26,306 bases of DNA. Source: CALCKU01 sp964534845 (lineage in GTDB: Bacteria > Pseudomonadota > Alphaproteobacteria > Caulobacterales > Maricaulaceae). Position 1 is the first letter of the stretch. Each line of letters starts with the position of its first letter. Below, one piece after another: positions 8,308-15,431 of this stretch. The notes under the pieces are model-generated. The model did no database searches, had not been told where the DNA came from, and worked only from the letters and a program-made list of their open reading frames with translations. A program made the position numbers and the translations under genes. Location: assembly GCA_964534845.1 (NCBI GenBank), contig CAZHPV010000033.1, positions 1 through 26,306 on the forward strand, written 5' to 3'.

Positions 8308-8348
8308 CACTATCACATCCGTGAGCTGTTTGTGGTCCGATGATAGTG
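8308..8348. promoter_or_regulatory. Inverted repeat in the SnoaL/SDR divergent promoter
   Basis: CACTATCA (8308-8315) and TGATAGTG (8341-8348) are perfect 8-bp inverted arms separated by 25 bp, 20 bp upstream of the minus-strand SnoaL start. The spacing suits two regulator contacts about three helical turns apart, or a leader hairpin. The binder is unknown. Confidence 0.35.
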
Positions 8349-8388
8349 TAAACACAATAAGACTGAAATTTTCCGAACTTGTCACCCC

Positions 8389-8437
8389 TTAAAACAATCA
8401 GGTTCGCTTTAAGACAGTCAGAGTTGACTTTTTAAAA
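8389..8437 (+). promoter_or_regulatory. Putative TetR-type operator with an extra direct half-site
   Basis: TTAAAACAATCAG (8389-8401) and TTAAGACAGTCAG (8409-8421) are 11/13 identical direct repeats, 20 bp apart. The second copy pairs across a 2-bp centre (8422-8423) with TTGACTTTTTAA (8424-8435), forming an imperfect palindrome. AAAACAATCAG occurs exactly, on the other strand, at 17639-17649 beside the TetR gene. The site lies 49 bp upstream of the SDR-Rieske 2 unit. Overlap of TTGACT with a -35 element is possible. Confidence 0.55.
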
Positions 8438-8485
8438 GAGGCTAGGCAATTTTGGATTTTATTGAAAGACTGGATGGGATAGCCC

Positions 8486-9268
8486 GTGGGTAGATTAGCA
8501 GGTAAATCAGCCATTGTTCTGGGCGCTTCTTCTGAAAAAGGCATTGGAGAAGCCATAGCGCGTATCTTTGTCTCCGAGGGTGCGAATGTGACCGTAAGTG
8601 GTCGAAATGAAAGCGCGCTCTCTGGATTAGCTAAGGATATAGGGGGGTCGGCTTGTGTCTGTGATATTGCCGAGGAGTCCCAGATTGAAGCTTTATTTGA
8701 ACATGGTGCAAGTCAATTTGGCCGCGTCGATATCGCGGTGAATGCGGCGGGTGTAAATATGCCGAGCCCGATTGACGGTTTAACACGTGAGACATTGCAA
8801 ACATTGTGTGACGTGCAATTTATCGGACCGGCTTTATTTATTAAACAGGCCGCCGCTGCGATTGAAAAAACGGGTTCACAATCAGGCGGCTCTATCATGA
8901 CATTGTCATCGGTTACCGCGGAATTAACAGGGGCAGGGCTTGGTGCTTACGGAGCGACCAAAGCCGCTATTGATAAGTTGGTCAAAGTTGCGGCTGTGGA
9001 ATACGGGCCTCGGAATATTCGGGTAAATTCTATATCGCCCGGCGTGACATCTACCCCGATGACGGAAAAGATTTTTGATACACCGTCTATGGTCAATGCC
9101 TTTAAGAAAGAAACGCCGATCGGACGGCTTGCAACACCGGAAGATGTTGCCTTTGCCGCGCTCTATCTTGCCGATGATAGATGCATCACCACGGGTGATA
9201 ATATCCGCGTTAGCGGCGGGATACATTTGCGCCGCCTGCCAACTTATCCCGAAATGATGAGTTCTTAA
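8486..9268 (+). CDS. Short-chain dehydrogenase/reductase (FabG-like)
   Basis: 260 residues. Classical SDR features are present: cofactor loop GASSEKGIG at 13-21, NAAG at 86-89, catalytic Ser142 (LSSVTAE), Tyr155 and Lys159 (YGATK), and the SPGVTSTPM segment. The longer GASSEKGIG loop differs slightly from the standard TGxxxGIG. The start is GTG 8486, in a GGATGGGA context. It precedes Rieske 2 by 37 bp and shares its promoter, so it probably oxidises the hydroxylated or cis-diol product of an oxygenase, or reduces a ketone. Substrate and cofactor preference cannot be set from sequence alone. Confidence 0.94.
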   Translation: MGRLAGKSAIVLGASSEKGIGEAIARIFVSEGANVTVSGRNESALSGLAKDIGGSACVCDIAEESQIEALFEHGASQFGRVDIAVNAAGVNMPSPIDGLTRETLQTLCDVQFIGPALFIKQAAAAIEKTGSQSGGSIMTLSSVTAELTGAGLGAYGATKAAIDKLVKVAAVEYGPRNIRVNSISPGVTSTPMTEKIFDTPSMVNAFKKETPIGRLATPEDVAFAALYLADDRCITTGDNIRVSGGIHLRRLPTYPEMMSS

Positions 9269-9305
9269 ACCGCCTAATATAGAATTGAACGTTAAAGAGG
9301 ATACT

Positions 9306-10658
9306 ATGTCTACAAAGACCGCATCATCAAAAACTAAGGCCCAAAAAAAATGGGTGAGTAATGATAAAATTCCTGACCCCGAACTCGGGACTAAGCCCAT
9401 TACGGGTGACCGTTATTACGATAAAGATTTTGCCAATAAAGAATGGGATAAGCTTTGGACGAAGGTCTGGCTGATTGCCGGGTTGGAATCGCAAATGCCA
9501 AAGCCAAATGATTACATAACTTGTGAGATTGGACGCGAGTCTATTTTGTGTACACGGGACAAAAGCGGTAAGGTTCGTGCTTTTTATAATATTTGCCAGC
9601 ACCGGGGAAATATTCTCATGCATGAAGAGCAGGGCTCTTCTAAACATTTGACATGTAAATATCACGGATGGAAATTTACGACGGATGGAGAGTTAGCGCT
9701 TGTACCTTGTCCTGAAGATTTTTCCCAAGGTAATCCTTGCGGAAAGTTGCGGCTGAAAGAATTACCTTGTGAAGTGTTTGGCGGATTTGTCTGGTATTCT
9801 ATGGATGAAGATATTGTTCCGCTAAGTGAATATCTGGGTCCCATCAAGGAGCAATTTGAGTGCTATCAGATGGAGAATATGAAGCGCACCCATTGGGTGA
9901 CAGTGGAAGGAGAATTTAACTGGAAAATTGTGCAGGATAACTTCAACGAGTCTTATCACTTGCCCTTCGTCCACCCTCAAACGCGCTATATTATGGAACA
10001 GCATTATGCGGGGTGTCAGTTTGATATGTTTGCGCCTGAAGGTCATACGCGCATGATTATGCCAGGCTCGCAGCCGACCAAGTCCCTTAAGGGAGAAACA
10101 GATGAGGTGCTTGAGCGCCTTGCCCCAGATCTTGAATTTTGGGACCTTGATCCTGAAGATTTCAGAGAAAACCCTAGGAGTATTCGTGAGGCCCTGCGTA
10201 AACGTAAACGCGAATTAGGGGAAGAAAAAGGCTTTGATTTCTCTCGGTTTAATGATGCCCAAATCGTCGATCATTTTCATTATACGGTTTTCCCAAATCT
10301 CTCATTTAGCCTTAAGCCTGATGGATGTATTTGGCTGCGCGCGAACCCCCATCCAACGGACCCGGAAAAATGTATCTTCGATATGTGGTATTTAACATGG
10401 TTCCCAGACGGCGAGTCTGCCTATTATTCCAAAGCTATGTATGAAGCTGTTGATCTGACAAAGGAGGTTCCGCACGAAGTTGGTAAGGTTGGGGAGGTCT
10501 CTACGGGGTTTGTTATTGATCAAGATGTTGAAGTTTGGAACTCTCAACAAAAAGGCTTAAGGTCGCGCGGATATAATGGTGATTACCTGCCAGATCAGGA
10601 AAGCCGTGTGAGGTTTTTCCATGAAAATGTAGACCGCTATCTTGAGAAAGAGGATTAA
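9306..10658 (+). CDS. Rieske non-heme iron oxygenase, alpha subunit (Rieske 2)
   Basis: 450 residues from ATG 9306, which has AAAGAGG just upstream; an in-frame TTG at 9285 is less likely. The Rieske motif is C97-Q-H99 and C117-K-Y-H120. The iron site is QDNFNESYHLPFVHP with His218 and His223, and the bridging position is Glu215. A late acidic residue in DQDVEVW probably supplies the third ligand. At 450 residues, with a long middle insert (about 240-320), it resembles the phenylpropionate-dioxygenase-like, alpha-only group. It is paired with the SDR upstream, a common oxygenase-dehydrogenase arrangement. No electron-transfer partner is encoded nearby. Confidence 0.95.
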   Translation: MSTKTASSKTKAQKKWVSNDKIPDPELGTKPITGDRYYDKDFANKEWDKLWTKVWLIAGLESQMPKPNDYITCEIGRESILCTRDKSGKVRAFYNICQHRGNILMHEEQGSSKHLTCKYHGWKFTTDGELALVPCPEDFSQGNPCGKLRLKELPCEVFGGFVWYSMDEDIVPLSEYLGPIKEQFECYQMENMKRTHWVTVEGEFNWKIVQDNFNESYHLPFVHPQTRYIMEQHYAGCQFDMFAPEGHTRMIMPGSQPTKSLKGETDEVLERLAPDLEFWDLDPEDFRENPRSIREALRKRKRELGEEKGFDFSRFNDAQIVDHFHYTVFPNLSFSLKPDGCIWLRANPHPTDPEKCIFDMWYLTWFPDGESAYYSKAMYEAVDLTKEVPHEVGKVGEVSTGFVIDQDVEVWNSQQKGLRSRGYNGDYLPDQESRVRFFHENVDRYLEKED

Positions 10659-10682
10659 CTTTGTTTGGCTGTTAGGGTTCTG

Positions 10683-11462
10683 TTATTCGGGCACGGTTCC
10701 CGATACAACTGAGATTGCGTTATCAACCCGTATTTGAGCGCCGTTGATGAAACGGGATTCGTCTGAAGCCAGAAATAGGACTGTATTGGCTATGTCAATC
10801 GGCTCGCCGATCTTATTGCTTTCTATAATTTTTGATTCCTGTGTGTTTGGAATTTTTGCCTTGCTGATTTTCTGGCGAATACCCTGTACCATCGGCGTCA
10901 TAATAGCGGAGGGGTGAATAGAGTTGCACCGAATACCATATTTGTTCACGGCACAATGTGCTGCAATCGTGCGTGTCATGGCTTCAACCGCGCCTTTGGC
11001 GGCGCTATAAGCCAGTACGTTTGGCGCACCTTGAATGGAGGCGATGGATGCCATGTTGATGATTGAGCCGCCGCCAGTTTCTTTCATGGCTTCAATCGCA
11101 TATTTACTTCCGAAAAATGTCCCGTCCGCACTTACAGCCATAACAAAACGGTAGTCTTCAGTCTTTTGATTTTCAATTGTTCCCGCTTCAACAACACCTG
11201 CATTATTGACAAGTATATCAAGCTTGCCGTGATCTTTAACGACCTGGGCTATTAAAGATTTCCAACTCTCTTCATCTCTTACATCTTGTTTGTGGAATTC
11301 GACGCTCGGTCCGATATCTTTGGCAAGTTTACGGCCATTTTTTTCATCGATATCTGTTATAATTACCGTTGCCCCTTCACTGGCAAAAAGCCTTGCATTG
11401 GCTTCTCCGAGACCTTTAGATCCGCCTGTGATGATTGCGACTTTGTTTTGTAAACGTCCCAT
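10683..11462 (-). CDS. Short-chain dehydrogenase/reductase, NAD-type
   Basis: 259 residues from ATG 11462, which has AGAAGGA upstream; the longer frame to 11513 lacks such support. Classical SDR motifs: TGGSKGLG at 12-19, NNAG at 86-89, Ser139 (MASIAS), Tyr152 and Lys156 (YSAAK). Asp37 at the end of the second strand (IITDIDE) points to NAD(H) preference. The family includes 3-alpha/20-beta-hydroxysteroid and levodione dehydrogenases, which fits a steroid- or terpenoid-like substrate without proving it. It is a single minus-strand gene, convergent to Rieske 2 and divergent from a SnoaL-like gene. Confidence 0.94.
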   Translation of the reverse strand: MGRLQNKVAIITGGSKGLGEANARLFASEGATVIITDIDEKNGRKLAKDIGPSVEFHKQDVRDEESWKSLIAQVVKDHGKLDILVNNAGVVEAGTIENQKTEDYRFVMAVSADGTFFGSKYAIEAMKETGGGSIINMASIASIQGAPNVLAYSAAKGAVEAMTRTIAAHCAVNKYGIRCNSIHPSAIMTPMVQGIRQKISKAKIPNTQESKIIESNKIGEPIDIANTVLFLASDESRFINGAQIRVDNAISVVSGTVPE

Positions 11463-11526
11463 GTCTATCCTTCTGGTTTTTTTTAATATAGTGTAACCAA
11501 GCGGGTTGGGCACCTAAAACATTTAT

Positions 11527-11555
11527 GGGGTGCATCCCAATTTGCGACTCACCCC
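11527..11555. promoter_or_regulatory. Inverted repeat in the SDR/SnoaL divergent promoter
   Basis: GGGGTG (11527-11532) and CACCCC (11550-11555) are perfect 6-bp arms with a 17-bp gap, between the divergent starts at 11462 (-) and 11627 (+). The arms are GC-rich in an AT-rich context. An operator or leader hairpin is possible; no matching copy was noticed elsewhere. Confidence 0.3.
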
Positions 11556-11626
11556 TCATAAAATTGCTAATTGAAGAAAAAGAGAAGCGCTGGCAGGTTT
11601 GTATTTTAGCTGGTAGGAAAATTAAA

Positions 11627-12088
11627 ATGAATGCAATAGAAGAAAGCTTACAGCGCGAACGTATTCGCGGCGTCATTCACAATTATTGCAGAGCCATTGA
11701 TGAGCGCCGATTTGATGATGTTATGAAATCATTTTCGGAAGAGGCCACGATTAAGCATGGTTCTTATGATGGCTTGGCCAAAAATTTTGTCGGCTTTCTG
11801 TCTAATGTCCTCAACAAGATGGATGTTACCTTGCATAATCTTGGCGGTATTATTGTAACCTTTGAGAGCGATGATCTTGCGCATTCCCATGCAACGTTTT
11901 CGTCTTTTCATCGAATAAGCGGGGAGCATGCGCAAGTCGGCCCTGTCGTAACCAATGGGGTTGAGACGGACTGGATTGTAGCGGGACGGTACCGTGATAC
12001 GCTTAGGCTTATTAATGGCGAGTGGAAAATTATTGACCGCCTAGGGTCAACGGATTGGGACCGCGTGGAGCCGAGTGTTCGAACTTGA
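11627..12088 (+). CDS. SnoaL-like (NTF2 fold) protein
   Basis: 153 residues from ATG 11627, preceded by AGGAAA; the longer frame from 11525 would cover promoter DNA. The sequence LQRERIRGVIHNYCRAIDERRFDDVMKSFSEEATIKHG, then TLHNLGGIIVTFESDDLAHSHATFSSFHRI, then VAGRYRDTLRLINGEWKIIDRLGSTDWD matches the SnoaL_4-type family and is a paralogue of the product of 7740-8288. It is a single plus-strand gene between an SDR and the acyl-CoA ligase. A role as isomerase or dehydratase of an oxidised ring intermediate is inferred. It converges on the ligase with only 4 bp between stops. Confidence 0.88.
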   Translation: MNAIEESLQRERIRGVIHNYCRAIDERRFDDVMKSFSEEATIKHGSYDGLAKNFVGFLSNVLNKMDVTLHNLGGIIVTFESDDLAHSHATFSSFHRISGEHAQVGPVVTNGVETDWIVAGRYRDTLRLINGEWKIIDRLGSTDWDRVEPSVRT

Positions 12089-12094
12089 TAAGTT
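12082..12094. terminator. Small stem-loop between convergent SnoaL and ligase genes
   Basis: AACTT-GAT-AAGTT is a perfect 5-bp inverted repeat with a 3-nt loop. It includes the TGA stop (12086-12088) of the plus-strand gene and part of the TAA stop of the minus-strand gene. It is short and AT-rich, so termination activity is uncertain. Confidence 0.3.
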
Positions 12095-13667
12095 AATCGT
12101 TTTGATAGGGTTCTCTCAGGAGTCTGCGTAAAACTTTGCCAGAGGGGTTGCGGGGCAGGGTCTCGAGGAAGTCAACAGATTTTGGGCATTTAAACTTTGC
12201 GATTTTGCTACGGGACCACTCAATGATTTCGCCTTCGGACACATTCTCACCGGATTTAACCACGACGCAGGCTTTTACAGTCTCCCCCCATTTTTCGTCG
12301 GGCACCCCAATCACGGCAACATCGCCTACTTTGGGATGGTCAAAAATTGCATTCTCGACTTCTGCGGGGTAAATATTTTCACCCCCTGAAATGATCATAT
12401 CTTTCTTGCGGTCTTTTAAAAATAAATATCCGTCCTTATCAAGATAGCCGACATCTCCTGTGCGGAGCCAGCCCCCATCGGTGAGCGTTTCTTTTGTTGC
12501 TTTTGCGAGGTTCCAATAGCCCTTCATGTTCATCGAAGAGCGCGTGACAATTTCTCCGATTTCTCCGGGAGGCAGCCTATTGCCTGCATCGTCCATAATC
12601 ACAATTTCAACACCTAGAAGGGCTTTGCCAACAGACCGCATACGCTCATTACCCTCTAGGTCATGATCTTCGGGCGGCAGGGCGCTAATCGTGCCCGATG
12701 TTTCCGTCATACCGTAAAATTGCGCAAATCCGCATGAAAACACATCAATGGCTTGTTTAAGCAAAGGCAGCGGCATGGGCGACGCACCGTAAAGCATGAA
12801 CTTGAGTTGTGAGAAATCCACATCTTTGGCACGCGGTAGATTGGCGACTATTTTCATAGCGGCTGGCACGAGAAATAATTTAGAGACGCGGTATTTATCA
12901 ATATTTTCTAGAACCTCTACAGGGTCAAAATTTCGCATGATAACGCCCGTCGCACCGTGGGCCATGGTTGTCAGGCCCCAAGCTGTCCCGCCAATGTGAA
13001 AGCAGGGCATCGGAATGAGGCTGACGTCATCTTCTGACCAAATATTCCAATTGGGCATCTCATGGCCGCGAAACCGTTCATAGGCTGTCAGGAGCGATTG
13101 ATTGGTGAGTATGGCGCCTTTTGGATGTCCTGTTGTCCCAGAGGTGTACATCTGTAGGGCATCATCCATGGTATCGCGCGTGATGCCGGGGTCGTTATCG
13201 GCAAGAGCGTCTCTCCACTGTGCGTAATGCAGGGTGCTATCCTTATCAGCTTCCATAGGGACAATATGCTTTAGTGAATTAACTTGGGCCTTAAGGCTAG
13301 TCGCCATATCCATAAACTCTGGCCCAATGAATAATGTTTCGGGCGTGAAGTCATTGAGAATATAGACGATTTCAGTTTCTGCTAATCGCCAATTTATAGG
13401 GCATAATACGCCGCCCGCTTTCGAGACTCCCAAAAGCAGCTCATAATAATGGTGCGAGTTTTTTCCAAGATAGCCAATGCGTTGATTAGGAGCTGTACCC
13501 CAGTCTAAAAGACCATTAGCAACGCGGTTAGAACCTTTGTCTAATTCCGCATAGGTGACGCTGTCACCTTCGAATATGAACGCAGCCTTATCTGGGCGCA
13601 CGCTGACTTGCCGCCTAACCAAGTCTGAAAGAAGTTTTAATACAGAGCTGTCATTAGCCATAGTCAT
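12093..13667 (-). CDS. AMP-dependent acyl-CoA synthetase/ligase
   Basis: About 524 residues from ATG 13667 (GTG 13676 and ATG 13661 are also in frame; none has a strong ribosome site). ANL-superfamily motifs are all present: P-loop YTSGTTGHPKG near 174-184, FYGMTET in the middle, the hinge region GWLRTGDVGYLDKDGYLFLKDR, GGENIYPAEVE, and the catalytic Lys in PRNPSGKVLRR (about residue 511). It activates a carboxylate to an acyl-AMP and then a CoA thioester, in the cytoplasm. Its divergent neighbours are the DUF35-thiolase pair, so it probably primes the same acid for chain or ring shortening. The acyl specificity is unknown. Confidence 0.95.
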   Translation of the reverse strand: MTMANDSSVLKLLSDLVRRQVSVRPDKAAFIFEGDSVTYAELDKGSNRVANGLLDWGTAPNQRIGYLGKNSHHYYELLLGVSKAGGVLCPINWRLAETEIVYILNDFTPETLFIGPEFMDMATSLKAQVNSLKHIVPMEADKDSTLHYAQWRDALADNDPGITRDTMDDALQMYTSGTTGHPKGAILTNQSLLTAYERFRGHEMPNWNIWSEDDVSLIPMPCFHIGGTAWGLTTMAHGATGVIMRNFDPVEVLENIDKYRVSKLFLVPAAMKIVANLPRAKDVDFSQLKFMLYGASPMPLPLLKQAIDVFSCGFAQFYGMTETSGTISALPPEDHDLEGNERMRSVGKALLGVEIVIMDDAGNRLPPGEIGEIVTRSSMNMKGYWNLAKATKETLTDGGWLRTGDVGYLDKDGYLFLKDRKKDMIISGGENIYPAEVENAIFDHPKVGDVAVIGVPDEKWGETVKACVVVKSGENVSEGEIIEWSRSKIAKFKCPKSVDFLETLPRNPSGKVLRRLLREPYQND

Positions 13668-13702
13668 ATTGCTCACACTTTGGGCGGTAACAATCCAGCT
13701 AT

Positions 13703-13724
13703 AAAAAGTCAGAGGTGCTATTTT
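13703..13724. promoter_or_regulatory. Weak fourth copy of the TetR-type operator
   Basis: AAAAAGTCAG (13703-13712), a 2-bp centre AG, then GTGCTATTTT (13715-13724). The left half matches well; the right half is degenerate. It lies between the divergent ligase and DUF35-thiolase genes. I include it because the 2-bp spacing is the same as in the three better sites. Confidence 0.3.
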
Positions 13725-13767
13725 AGCGGGCCTTATTCACAATGGGTAATATAAGGATATACTTGTA

Positions 13768-14193
13768 ATGGGATGGCTCATGACCCTGATTTCAGATCAA
13801 TTTTTAGATATGCGCTTAAACCCGCCACACTTAATCGGTGGTAGGTCCCGAATTAGCGGTGAAATTAAATTCCCAATGCCTGCAGTTTCGGATGAGTTTG
13901 AAGCTGTCCATCTCAAACGGGAAGGTACGCTTTGGGCCTATACCGTTCAGCGGTTTCCTCCAGGCCGCCCCTTTGTGGGGGTCGCGGATAAAGCAACTTT
14001 CAAGCCTTTCGGTGTTGGCTATGTTGAGCTGGAAGGTGAAGTCATTGTCGAGACGCGTATAGTGACGGAAAATCTTGGCTCCCTAAAGCTAGGTATGCCG
14101 ATGACGTTATGTCTTGAGGAGTTTGAACGCGGGGACGGCGCAGGCGGCGCCGTAACCTTTGCTTTTCAGCCAAGCCACGAGGTGAGTTCATGA
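13768..14193 (+). CDS. DUF35/OB-fold acyl-CoA-associated protein without zinc ribbon
   Basis: 141 residues. The segment GTLWAYTVQRFPPG...FKPFGVGYVELEGEVIVETRIV followed by LKLGMPMTLCLEEF is typical of the DUF35 OB-fold domain (about 52-117). Family members usually carry an N-terminal rubredoxin-like zinc ribbon with two CxxC pairs; here the GEIKFP segment remains but the only cysteine is Cys115. Start ATG 13768 has AAGGA upstream; ATG 13780 is possible. Its TGA overlaps the ATG of the thiolase, which indicates tight coupling. In actinobacterial steroid catabolism, DUF35 proteins pair with thiolase-fold partners (ChsH2 with Ltp2), so a heteromeric aldolase or thiolase is inferred. Confidence 0.87.
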   Translation: MGWLMTLISDQFLDMRLNPPHLIGGRSRISGEIKFPMPAVSDEFEAVHLKREGTLWAYTVQRFPPGRPFVGVADKATFKPFGVGYVELEGEVIVETRIVTENLGSLKLGMPMTLCLEEFERGDGAGGAVTFAFQPSHEVSS

Positions 14194-15329
14194 GCAATGT
14201 TTATATTGTCGGTGCGGGTATCCATCCTTTTGGACGCCACGAAACCAGCGGGCTAGAGCAAGGCGTATTTGCTGTAAAACAGGCGATGGCAGATGCCGGT
14301 TTGGAATGGGATGATATGCAATTTGCTTTTGGCGGCTCTCATGCGGCTGGAAGCGCGGATGCAATGTTGCCGCATTTAGGGTTGAACGGAACGCAATTTA
14401 TCAATGTGGCCAATGGGTGCGCGACCGGCGGCTCGGCTTTGCTATCCGGTTACTGGGCGATTAAATCAGGTGAGTTTGACATTGGGCTTGTCGCTGGTTT
14501 TGACAAGCACCCGCGCGGAGCGTTTGCGGCGAACCCTCGAAATTACGGCTTGCCCGACTGGTATGCCGAAACCGGTATGATGGTGACGACGCAATTTTTT
14601 GCGATGAAAATTCAGCGCTATATGGAACAATATGGCATAACTGATAAAAGTCTGGTGGCGGTTGCGCAAAAGGCTTTTGAAAACGGTGTTTTAGCTCCGC
14701 ATGCGTGGCGTCGCCAGGCTATCGATGCCGAGACAATCGCGACGTCCCAAATGGTGAGTGATCCTTTACGCAAATTTATGTTCTGCTCCCCGGGTGAAGG
14801 CGGTGTCGGGCTTGTTTTAGCTAATGAGAAAAAAGCCCGTGAATTAGGTAAATTGGGCGCGCGAATTTACGGCGCGGCTGTGCGCACCCGCCCTGAAGGT
14901 TCTTTTGAGGTTTTCGCGCCCTCATTGTCCGTCAAGCGGGGTGTATCCGCGACAGTACTGGCCTCAAAAGCGGCATTTGAAATGGCCTCTGTTGGGCCCG
15001 AAGATGTTGATGTTGCCCAAATTCAAGATACTGAATCCGGCGCCGAAATAATGCATATGGCCGAGAACGGTTTTTGCAAAGACGGGGAGCAAGAAAAGCT
15101 ATTATCAGATGGTGAAACCCGTCTAGGCGGCAAACTACCGATTAATACAGATGGCGGCTGTATTGCGTGCGGCGAACCTATTGGTGCAACAGGGCTTCGC
15201 CAGATTTACGAGAACGTTATCCAAGTTCGCGGGGAAGCGGGAGAGCGTCAAGTTGAGGGCGCAAAGATGGCCTATAGTCAGGTTTACGGTGCGCCGGGTC
15301 TTTCGGCGGTTTGCTTGATTGGTAATTAG
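14190..15329 (+). CDS. Thiolase-fold enzyme, SCP-x/lipid-transfer type
   Basis: 379 residues. The N-terminal nucleophile region NGCATGGSAL carries Cys77. The C-terminal segment DGGCIACGEPIGATG (321-335) aligns with the thiolase GHP loop but has Glu329 in place of His. QDTESGAEIMHMAENGFCKDGE is typical of SCP-x-like thiolases. The His-to-Glu change suggests a reaction other than plain thiolysis, or a variant mechanism. The four-base overlap with the DUF35 gene and the Rieske gene 102 bp downstream place it in side-chain or ring-fragment cleavage. It could be a thiolase or, as in Ltp2-type enzymes, a retro-aldolase; sequence alone does not decide. Confidence 0.9.
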   Translation: MSNVYIVGAGIHPFGRHETSGLEQGVFAVKQAMADAGLEWDDMQFAFGGSHAAGSADAMLPHLGLNGTQFINVANGCATGGSALLSGYWAIKSGEFDIGLVAGFDKHPRGAFAANPRNYGLPDWYAETGMMVTTQFFAMKIQRYMEQYGITDKSLVAVAQKAFENGVLAPHAWRRQAIDAETIATSQMVSDPLRKFMFCSPGEGGVGLVLANEKKARELGKLGARIYGAAVRTRPEGSFEVFAPSLSVKRGVSATVLASKAAFEMASVGPEDVDVAQIQDTESGAEIMHMAENGFCKDGEQEKLLSDGETRLGGKLPINTDGGCIACGEPIGATGLRQIYENVIQVRGEAGERQVEGAKMAYSQVYGAPGLSAVCLIGN

Positions 15330-15358
15330 TATCTGGCGTGAATAAAATCACGCTTAAG

Positions 15359-15384
15359 AAAAACAATCAATCTTGACTGTTTTT
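15359..15384. promoter_or_regulatory. Putative TetR-type operator, best palindrome
   Basis: Two 13-bp halves meet head to head: AAAAACAATCAAT (15359-15371) and the complement of AAAAACAGTCAAG (15372-15384), 11/13 symmetric. Counting from the ATCAA/TTGAC boundaries, the centre is 2 bp. It lies in the 102-bp gap before Rieske 3, 47 bp upstream of its ATG. The same half-site occurs at 8389, 8409 and 17639. The adjacent TetR-family protein (16847-17533) is the natural candidate. Confidence 0.6.
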
Positions 15385-15431
15385 ATCATTAACCTTATCG
15401 TTTTTAAAATCATACGAAAGACATTCTCGAT

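Noticed and set aside
11525..11626. Upstream extension of the SnoaL-like gene
   Set aside because: It covers the inverted repeat of the divergent promoter, and a good ribosome site precedes ATG 11627.
13768..15329. Polyketide or fatty-acid synthesis role for the thiolase-DUF35 pair
   Set aside because: No acyl carrier protein, ketosynthase partners or other biosynthetic genes are present; the neighbours are catabolic.
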